NCBI GenBank assembly: GCA_030650395.1
Contig: JAUSDY010000059.1
Location: 1 to 57,792, forward strand
Length of the DNA stretch: 57,792 nucleotides
From: Acidobacteriota bacterium
Lineage (GTDB): Bacteria > Acidobacteriota > Vicinamibacteria > Vicinamibacterales > UBA2999
Direction of reading: 5' to 3'
Positions 25,170-31,642 of the stretch are shown one piece after another. Below the pieces are notes generated by a model that was given only the letters and a program-made list of their open reading frames with translations, was not told where the DNA came from and made no database searches. The position numbers and the translations under genes are program-made. How positions within the stretch are numbered: the first letter of the stretch is position 1; every line of letters begins with the position of its first letter.

Positions 25170-25206
25170 AAGGTTCAGAAAGGTTCTGAATGGTTCTGAA
25201 AGGTTC
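25164..25206. repeat. Tandem TTCTGAAAGG-type repeats
   Basis: TTCTGAAAGG/TTCAGAAAGG/TTCTGAATGG/TTCTGAAAGG occur as four degenerate 10-mers in a row. They cover the stop of the preceding gene and the start codon (ATG at 25190) of the next one. Confidence 0.75.
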
Positions 25207-26563
25207 GGTCTCAACACTCCTGGTTCTCGCCCTTGTGGCCACCGTCTCCGCGCAAACGCCGAGCGGTCCTCGGGCCGGCATCGACTGGCCCGGCTTCCGC
25301 GGCATCGCGGCGCGCGGGGTCGATGACGGCAAGGCCTTGCCGGTGAGCTGGAGCGTGCCCGAGTCGCGCTCGATCAAGTGGCGCGTGCCGGTCGCCGGCC
25401 TCGGGCACTCGAGCCCAGTGGTGTGGGGCGACATGGTGTGCACCGCCAGCGCCGTGAGCGGCACGCCCGACCCGCAGCTCAAGGTCGGTCTCTACGGCGA
25501 CATCGGTTCCGTGCTCGACACCACCTCACATAAGTTCCTGGTGATGTGCTTCGACAAGAACACCGGCAAGCTGCGATGGGAGCGCACCGCGAAGACCGGC
25601 GTGCCGATCGTCAAGCGGCATCCCAAGTCGACGCACGCGAGCTCGACGCTCGCCACCGACGGCCGTCTCATCGTCGCGATGTTCGGCTCCGAAGGCCTCT
25701 ACGCGTACGACCTGAAGGGCGGGCTGGTGTGGCAGAAGGATTTTGGAACGCTCGACTCCGGCTTCTTCATGGTGCCCGATGCGCAGTGGGGATTTGCCAG
25801 CTCGCCGATAATCCACAACGGCCGCGTGATCGTGCAAGCCGACGTGCAGAAAGGCTCGTTCGTGGCGGCGTTCGACGTGCGCACCGGCAAGGAGTTGTGG
25901 CGCACGGCGCGCGCCGACGTGCCGACGTGGAGCACGCCCGCCGTGGTGTCGATGAACGGCCGCGACCAGGTGATCGTCAACGGCTGGAAACATATCGGCG
26001 GTTACGATCTCGAAACCGGCAAAGAGCTGTGGCGCATGACGGGCGGCGGCGACATTCCGGTGCCGACCCCGATCGTCGCGCACGGCCTCGTCTTCATCAC
26101 CAACGCGCACGGCAAGTTCTCCCCCATTTACGCGATCAAGCCGACGGCGAACGGCGACATCACGTTGAAGGAGGGTGAGACGTCCAACGCGCACATCGCC
26201 TGGAGCTACATGCGCGACGGCGGCTACATGCAGACGCCGATCGTCTACGACGACGTCCTGTATGTCTGCCGCGACAACGGCGTGCTGAGCGCGTTCGATG
26301 CGAAGACCGGCGTGCGGCACTACCAGTCGCGGCTTGGCGACGGCAAGACCGGGTTCTCGGCCTCGGCGGTCGCGGCTGGTGGCCGGCTCTACTTCACGAG
26401 CGAAGACGGCGACGTCTACGTTGTCAAGGCCGGTACCACGTACGAACTTCTGGGGACGAATCCGCTGGGCGAAGTGGCCATGGCGACACCGGCGATTTCG
26501 GAAGGGCTGCTCCTGTTCCGCACGCGTAACCACTTGGTTGCCGTCGGCGAACGCCAGGAATAA
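25190..26563 (+). CDS. Secreted PQQ-like beta-propeller protein
   Basis: The 457-residue product starts with a signal peptide (residues 5-22, SVSTLLVLALVATVSAQ). The mature part opens with the outer-membrane-BamB/PQQ_2-type sequence IDWPGFRG, then repeated blades with W-docking: CFDKNTGKLRWERTAK, AYDLKGGLVWQKDF, AFDVRTGKELWRTAR, GYDLETGKELWRMTG and AFDAKTGVRHYQSR. It belongs to the PQQ-binding-like propeller family, which includes structural as well as enzymatic proteins, so activity is uncertain. The ATG lies inside the TTCTGAAAGG repeat array. It is the last gene of the co-directional redox run beginning at 18776. Confidence 0.82.
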   Translation: MVLKGSVSTLLVLALVATVSAQTPSGPRAGIDWPGFRGIAARGVDDGKALPVSWSVPESRSIKWRVPVAGLGHSSPVVWGDMVCTASAVSGTPDPQLKVGLYGDIGSVLDTTSHKFLVMCFDKNTGKLRWERTAKTGVPIVKRHPKSTHASSTLATDGRLIVAMFGSEGLYAYDLKGGLVWQKDFGTLDSGFFMVPDAQWGFASSPIIHNGRVIVQADVQKGSFVAAFDVRTGKELWRTARADVPTWSTPAVVSMNGRDQVIVNGWKHIGGYDLETGKELWRMTGGGDIPVPTPIVAHGLVFITNAHGKFSPIYAIKPTANGDITLKEGETSNAHIAWSYMRDGGYMQTPIVYDDVLYVCRDNGVLSAFDAKTGVRHYQSRLGDGKTGFSASAVAAGGRLYFTSEDGDVYVVKAGTTYELLGTNPLGEVAMATPAISEGLLLFRTRNHLVAVGERQE

Positions 26564-26611
26564 TCCAAAAAACTGTTCGGCCCCGACCGCGTTTCGTGTT
26601 GACGCCCGGAG

Positions 26612-26634
26612 GGTCACCGATACATTTCGTGACC
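26612..26634. terminator. Hairpin GGTCAC/GTGACC downstream of the PQQ-like gene
   Basis: A 6-bp perfect stem with an 11-nt AT-rich loop lies 49 nt after the stop codon. No U-tract follows, so termination would need Rho. The rest of 26564-26728 shows no open frame with gene-like features. Confidence 0.35.
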
Positions 26635-26712
26635 TTCAGTTTCAAGCCGTTCATCCCATCATCCTGGATCTCTGTCACAACAACAAAAACAACTCTAGGC
26701 CAGTCAACGGCC

Positions 26713-26730
26713 GAGGTCGCGCGCGACCTC
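26713..26730. terminator. Perfect palindrome GAGGTCGCG/CGCGACCTC at the 3' end of the regulator gene
   Basis: An 18-bp perfect inverted repeat without a spacer overlaps the stop codon region of the regulator. It lies between convergent genes, so it may be a bidirectional end signal. Confidence 0.45.
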
Positions 26731-27361
26731 AGGTCGATGCGCCCGGCTTGATTTCAAAGCAGCAGCGCGGCCGTTGCGCCCGCTCGCAGCATTCATGCAC
26801 CGACGCGCCCACGATCTCTTTGACCAGACTCTCCATGGCCCGGCAGACGGCGGGATGTTTCCCGGTCAACGCCGACAACGGGCAGCCCTCACCGCGGATG
26901 ACGTAACCACCGTTCTGCACGACGTGAGTCACGGCGCCGAGTTGATCGTTGAGCAATGCGCTGGCGGCCACGACGCGCGAGCGCAGCGTACCAGACGGTC
27001 GCGCCGCCGACAGTTGGCCGGCAAGCTTTTTTCCCACCTGCCTTAATAACTTATCGACCTGACGCGGCGGCAGGCCGGTGGCGAACACCTCCACGAGTTG
27101 CGTGAGCAGTGGAATGTACGCACGCGACAGCAGTTGCTCGACCTCCGGTGTGAGCTCGAAAATGCGCGACGGTCTCGTTGTCCCCGGCCGGCTGCCGACG
27201 CGCTGGACCACGCCGTCACGCTCCATCGCGGTGATCTGCGCTCGGATCCCGCTGGCGCTGAGTTCCAGCCTGGACGCGATATCGTCGACCGTCAGAGGGC
27301 CGCGCTGGAGCAGGCTGACGATGCGTCCACGGCCGGTATCGAGTAACTGTTGTCTGAGCAT
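26729..27361 (-). CDS. SufR-like winged-helix regulator with C-terminal cysteine cluster
   Basis: The 210-residue protein has an N-terminal helix-turn-helix (DTGRGRIVSLLQRGPLTVDD, then RLELSASGIRAQITAMERDG and a wing with RPSRIFELTPE). The C-terminal part carries cysteines at 160, 173, 191, 192, 200 and 201 in GEGCPLSALTGKHPAVCRAM and ECCERAQRPRCCFEI. A similar cysteine/HP arrangement in SufR-type regulators ligates an Fe-S cluster that senses iron, oxygen or nitrosative stress. It is divergent from a dihaem lipoprotein and a Rieske fusion, with a 10+10 palindrome in between. It probably controls that redox unit and itself. Start ATG at 27361; few alternatives. Confidence 0.8.
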   Translation of the reverse strand: MLRQQLLDTGRGRIVSLLQRGPLTVDDIASRLELSASGIRAQITAMERDGVVQRVGSRPGTTRPSRIFELTPEVEQLLSRAYIPLLTQLVEVFATGLPPRQVDKLLRQVGKKLAGQLSAARPSGTLRSRVVAASALLNDQLGAVTHVVQNGGYVIRGEGCPLSALTGKHPAVCRAMESLVKEIVGASVHECCERAQRPRCCFEIKPGAST

Positions 27362-27538
27362 GTGAGCACACGGCGCTGATGATTCGGGCCGGGCGTGGAG
27401 CGCTGTCGTCGATGGCTACATCTGGCGCCCTGATCGACCAAACGTGGCACGATAACCGCCCGGCGAAGGCCTATCGTCCACGGCCACTGCAGTTTACTCG
27501 CCAAGAACTGCTGCCGTGGCAGGCTCGTTTTTTGCAAG

Positions 27539-27562
27539 ATACGCAAGAATGATCTTGTGTAT
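27539..27562. promoter_or_regulatory. 10+10 bp palindromic operator candidate
   Basis: ATACGCAAGA-ATGA-TCTTGTGTAT is an inverted repeat with a single mismatch in ten pairs, 57 nt upstream of the dihaem lipoprotein start. It overlaps a TATTAT -10-like box (27560-27565). It lies in the 257-nt divergent region next to the SufR-like gene. No other clear element is seen in that region. Confidence 0.6.
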
Positions 27563-27618
27563 TATCGGTTCAGCAGTTTCACTCCAACTCGACCGTTGCA
27601 ATGGAAGGAGCAAACGAC

Positions 27619-28827
27619 ATGGCAATTGAACGAAGACTCGTGAAGGCGGCGTCGGTGTTCAGCGTAGTGATCGCGGCAACCGCCCTCACCGCGTGCCACA
27701 CGACGACGGCGGCGGAAAGCCCGCGGCCCGCAGCCACCGGCGAGTCCCTTGCCAGGCAGGAATCAGCGGCCCAGATCACCGAGGGCCAGCGCGTGTTTCG
27801 TTTCGAGACCTTCGGTGATGAAAAGCTGTGGACCGACACGCTTCATCTGAATGAGGTGGTTGAAAAGAGTGTCGATCCGACGACGGCGCTCAAGGTCGGG
27901 CTCAAGGTCGACTCGGACGTGCTGCCCGCCGGCATCCTGCAGAAGGTCGATCTCAAGAGTCCGGCGACGACCGTCGCGTTGCTCAAGATGAACGCCGTTG
28001 TCGGTCTGCAGGCCACCGTCGATGCCAACAACCACATCACACGTCTTGGCGTCACGTGCGCGCTGTGTCATTCCAACGTCGACAACTCGGTGATGGCCGG
28101 CATCGGCAAGCGGAAGGACGGCTGGCCGAATCGCGATCTCAACGTCGGCGCGATCATCGCCTTGTCGCCCGCGCTGCCTGCGGACAAGAAAGCCGTTTAC
28201 AACTCGTGGGGGCCCGGCAAATACGATCCGCGCTACAACCAGGACGGCAAGAGCACGCCCCTGATGCTGCCGCCCCCGTACGGACTGGCGCAGATCAAGA
28301 ACGAAACCTACACGGCGGAGGGGCCGATCTCGTACTGGAATGCGTACGTCGCCGTCACGCAAATGGGCGGGCAAGGCAACTTCTCCGACAAGCGGCTCGG
28401 CATCGACGTCAAGCACTCCCCGGATCTGGTGACGTCGAAACTCCCGGCGCTGCGCGCGTACCAGCACAGTCTGGCGGCGCCTGCCCCACCGGCCGGCAGC
28501 GTCGATGCGGCCGGCGCGCAGCGCGGACGAACCGTGTTCGATCGGACGTGCGCCAGCTGCCACGTGGGCGGATCGGGCACCGATAACAATGATGGGAAGC
28601 TGCACCCGCCAGCCGAGACCGGCATGGATGGCGCGTATGCGGCGCGTACCGCGAACAAGGCGTATCGCACGACGCCGTTGCGCGGTCTCTGGCAGCATGC
28701 GCCCTACTTCCACGATGGCAGCGCCGCAACTCTGGCCGACGTCGTGACGCATTACAACCGCGTCCGCAAGCTTGGACTCACGGCCGAGCAGCAGAGCGAC
28801 CTCGTGGAGTATCTCAAGTCGCTGTGA
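27619..28827 (+). CDS. Dihaem c-type cytochrome lipoprotein (MauG/CcpA-peroxidase-like)
   Basis: The 402-residue product starts at the ATG preceded by GGAAGGAG; an in-frame ATG 18 nt earlier lies ahead of that SD and is rejected. A lipobox ALTAC puts the lipidated Cys at 26. Haem sites CALCH (147-151) and CASCH (311-315) are spaced as in dihaem cytochrome c peroxidase/MauG relatives. The C-terminal sequence YRTTPLRGLWQHAPYFHDGSA is a family-typical second-domain block. It probably acts at a membrane surface in peroxide reduction or substrate oxidation. It precedes the DUF2231-Rieske gene by 28 nt and is probably co-transcribed under the palindrome at 27539. Confidence 0.85.
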   Translation: MAIERRLVKAASVFSVVIAATALTACHTTTAAESPRPAATGESLARQESAAQITEGQRVFRFETFGDEKLWTDTLHLNEVVEKSVDPTTALKVGLKVDSDVLPAGILQKVDLKSPATTVALLKMNAVVGLQATVDANNHITRLGVTCALCHSNVDNSVMAGIGKRKDGWPNRDLNVGAIIALSPALPADKKAVYNSWGPGKYDPRYNQDGKSTPLMLPPPYGLAQIKNETYTAEGPISYWNAYVAVTQMGGQGNFSDKRLGIDVKHSPDLVTSKLPALRAYQHSLAAPAPPAGSVDAAGAQRGRTVFDRTCASCHVGGSGTDNNDGKLHPPAETGMDGAYAARTANKAYRTTPLRGLWQHAPYFHDGSAATLADVVTHYNRVRKLGLTAEQQSDLVEYLKSL

Positions 28828-28855
28828 TCGATCGCACGCGCGAGGAGGCGAACGC

Positions 28856-29650
28856 ATGAAGAGTCGAGCCGTCGTGATGGGACATCCCCTACATCCCATG
28901 CTGATTCCGTTTCCGATCGCGTTTCTGACTGGCGCCGTGCTGTTCGACGCCAGCGGGTCGCTTCGAGACCTCCCGTCGTGGTGGACGACGGGAGGTCACT
29001 TGGGTCTGGCCGGAATCGCGAGCGCGTTGGTGGCCGCGGTCCCCGGTTTGATTGACTATCTCTATACCGTGCCGCCAGACAGTTCGGCGAAAGACCGCGC
29101 GACCAAGCATCTGCTCGTGATGCTGACGGTGGTGGCGCTGTTCGGCGTGGCGTCCTGGCTGCGCGGCGGCCCAAGCCTGCGACCCGATGTGACGGTGCTC
29201 GGGCTCGAGGTGATCGGCCTCGGATTACTCGGCGCCGGCGGATACATGGGAGGCACGTTGGTGACGCGCAACTTGATTGGTATCGATCATCGCTACGCGC
29301 AGGCCGGCAAATGGCGCGAGCAGACCATCGAGGCGCGGGCCGATCAGGCTGTCACCGTCGCCAAACGCGATGAACTGCAGGTGGACCAGATGAAGCTCCT
29401 GCGGGTTGGCAACAAGCGCATTGTGCTGGCACGGACGGAGCAGGGCTACGTCGCATTCGACGACAGGTGCAGTCACCGCGGCGGATCGCTGGCCGGCGGC
29501 GTCATGCTATGTGGCACGGTTCAGTGCCTCTGGCACGGCTCGCAGTTCGACGTGGCCACCGGCAAAGTCAAGGCGGGTCCGGCCACGAAGGACATCGCGG
29601 TGTACCGGGTCACAGAGGAAGAGGGCGAAGTGAGGATGGCTCTCCGATGA
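28856..29650 (+). CDS. DUF2231 membrane domain fused to a Rieske 2Fe-2S domain
   Basis: The 264-residue protein starts at an ATG with GAGGAGG upstream. The first 130 residues contain four hydrophobic helices of the DUF2231 type (VMGHPLHPMLIPFPIAFLTGAVLFD, with the characteristic HPLHP). A linker with a charged stretch follows. The C-terminal Rieske domain has both cluster motifs, DRCSHRGGS and CLWHGSQF, with the right spacing. It should carry a 2Fe-2S centre on the face of the membrane reached by the C-terminus. With the dihaem lipoprotein upstream it looks like a small electron-transfer module. Partner and direction of electron flow are unknown. Confidence 0.87.
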   Translation: MKSRAVVMGHPLHPMLIPFPIAFLTGAVLFDASGSLRDLPSWWTTGGHLGLAGIASALVAAVPGLIDYLYTVPPDSSAKDRATKHLLVMLTVVALFGVASWLRGGPSLRPDVTVLGLEVIGLGLLGAGGYMGGTLVTRNLIGIDHRYAQAGKWREQTIEARADQAVTVAKRDELQVDQMKLLRVGNKRIVLARTEQGYVAFDDRCSHRGGSLAGGVMLCGTVQCLWHGSQFDVATGKVKAGPATKDIAVYRVTEEEGEVRMALR

Positions 29651-29683
29651 TGTTGAGGGTCGACTCAGGCGACTGACGGTGTT

Positions 29684-31227
29684 ATGTTCGGCTGCGGGAT
29701 GCGTATTCTGCTCCTGTCGATGCCGGATTCGTTCGAGCACACCCCGGCTATCGCTGTGCGAATGCCGAACGGCGCCCTCGCCTCGCTCGCCGGCAATCTC
29801 GATCCCCATCATCAGGTCGCCATCGCCGATCTCGTCCTGGTGCAATCGTCGGTCCGGCGTGCCGTCGAACGGTTGATCGAACAGCACAACCCGGATCTCG
29901 TCGGCCTGTCCGTGATGACGTTTCAACGCGCGACGGCGCGGCGGGTCATCGCGCTCATCCGATCGCTGAAGCCTGATGTCCGCGTGGTCGTCGGCGGCTA
30001 CGACCCGAGCCTGGCGCCAGACGCCTGGACGCATCCCGACCTTGGCGTCGATGCGATCGTCCGCGGCGAGGGCGACGTGACGTTTCGCGAACTGGTCCGC
30101 GCCCTCGAGCAACAGCAGCCGCTCGCGGCGATTGCCGGCCTCTGGTATCGGGACGGCGACCGGTTCAGCAAGACGGCGCATCGCGAGGTGGCCAGGCTCG
30201 ATCGCGGCGACATTCGGCCGCCGAACCGCGCCGCGCGCGTGCTGTCCGGTTATACGATGATGGGCCGGCGCGCGGACGTGGTGGAAACCTCGCGCGGCTG
30301 CACCTTCGACTGCAGCTTCTGCTCGATTATCGAGATGCGGGGACGCAATTTTCATCGGTTCCCGATCGCGCGTGTCATCGACGACATCGCCGACGCCTAC
30401 GCCCGCGGCGCGCGCAGCATCTTTCTGGTCGACGACAACATCACGCTGGACGTCGAGCGATTCGAGGCGCTCTGCCACGCCATCATCCAGGCCGGCCTGC
30501 ATCGCATCGACTATCTCGTCCAGGGCATGACGGCTCCAATCGCCGCCCGCGGCGAGACGCTGGCGCCCCTGATGCGCCGCGCCGGCTTCAGGTACGTGTT
30601 TCTCGGGATCGAAAACGTGCTCGAGGACGATCTCGTGTTCCCCTGAAGGCCCGGGCGAAAAACAGCCGGCAACAGGCCGGCGGCGGCCGGGTCAACAGTG
30701 CGCTGGCCGCCGTCAACATCCTCCAGCGTCACGGCATGCTGGTCGTGGGCGGACTGATCGTCGGCAATCCCGACGACCGGCGGGAATCGGTGGCCGCGAA
30801 CCTCGAATTTGCGCGACGGCACGTCGACTGGCCGTACATTCAGCACCCAACGCCGTACCCAGGCACCCCGATGACGCGCGATTTCGAGGAGCGCGGGCTG
30901 GTGGTGAATCCGCGGCTCGAAGAGTACGACGGCACCACCGCCGTGACACGAAGCGCGCACCTGGAGCCGGAAGAAATCGAATTCATGCGATGGAAAGCGG
31001 AACGCTGGATGAAGGTGCGTCATATACCGGCCGTGTTCCGTCACGATCCGTGGTTCGTGATGCGAAACGGACGGCGCATGCTGGCCCACACGTTCAGAGG
31101 TACGACGTGGCGCTCAGTGCTGCGGCTCGAAAAAGACCGGGATGTCTTTCGCCGCTATCGCCGCATCCGCGAGCGCGAGCGCGCATATGTGGACTGGCCG
31201 GATCCGCTGAGCCAACCGACCCCGTAG
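29684..31227 (+). pseudogene. B12-binding radical SAM protein gene with one frameshift
   Basis: The first part (29684-30646) has an N-terminal cobalamin-binding domain (PDLVGLSVMTFQRATARRVI, VVVGGYDPSL, DAIVRGEGDVTF). It then has the radical SAM cluster motif C-x3-C-x2-C at residues 206-213 (GCTFDCSFC). Near 30637, in a CCCC run, the frame meets TGA. The family sequence resumes in another frame (LKARAKNSRQQAGGG, GMLVVGGLIVGNPDD, HPTPYPGTPM) to 31227. Joined, it would be about 514 residues, a normal length for a P-methylase/BchE-like enzyme. A homopolymer site makes a sequencing or assembly error possible. The ATG at 29699 (MRILLLSMP) is an alternative start. Confidence 0.8.
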
Positions 31228-31274
31228 CGGTACATGGAAAAGGCCCGGTCTCCCGAGCCCTCTTAGTGGATGTG

Positions 31275-31352
<78 letters not shown>

Positions 31353-31384
31353 CTGCCCGCCTAGTGTATCGCAAGGGCTGGCAA

Positions 31385-31465
31385 AGTGCCTAGTGTGCGT
31401 ACGGTTCCTAGGGTGCCTTGGGTGCGTGCCTAGGGTGCCGGTGCCAGGGTGCCGGTGCTTTCAGT
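31385..31465. repeat. Degenerate tandem CTAGGGTGCC/GGTGCC repeats
   Basis: GTGCCTAGT, CTAGGGTGCC, GGGTGCGTGCC and CCGGTGCCAGGGTGCC variants follow one another just upstream of the tRNA-Pro gene. The GGTGCC unit is the same as that found inside the MFS gene (38929-39003). Confidence 0.7.
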
Positions 31466-31478
31466 TATTCTTCACGCC

Positions 31479-31598
31479 ATGAATAAGACGCGCAGCGTGT
31501 TGGGGCTGATCGGCGGCGTGATTCTGGTGCTCAGCAGCGGCGCACATTCGATTCTGGGATGACAGGCGATGCGTGATCAGCTGGCCTCGGCTCGTTAG
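31479..31598 (+). pseudogene. Remnant of a small membrane protein gene with an internal stop
   Basis: From the ATG at 31479 the frame reads MNKTRSVLGLIGGVILVLSS and GAHSILG. It then has TGA at 31560 where the context asks for Trp (TGG), and continues QAMRDQLASAR to a TAG at 31596. One hydrophobic helix is followed by an amphipathic start, as in small two-to-four-helix membrane proteins. A TAAA-loop palindrome begins 10 nt after the end. It looks like a gene 5' fragment that was cut short and then acquired a stop. Confidence 0.5.
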
Positions 31599-31607
31599 GC
31601 GATCAAT

Positions 31608-31632
31608 CGCGGAACTAAAGTTCCGCGCTACA
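31608..31632. repeat. TAAA-loop palindrome (CGCGGAAC/GTTCCGCG stem), copy 1
   Basis: Arms CGCGGAAC and GTTCCGCG enclose TAAA and the right flank is CTACA. Related copies are at 37407-37431 and 37449-37473. Confidence 0.85.
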
Positions 31633-31642
31633 CCGTGATCCG

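Noticed and set aside
28772-28855. N-terminal extension of the DUF2231-Rieske frame
   Set aside because: It overlaps the end of the dihaem gene and encodes low-complexity Ser/Arg residues. GAGGAGG precedes ATG 28856.
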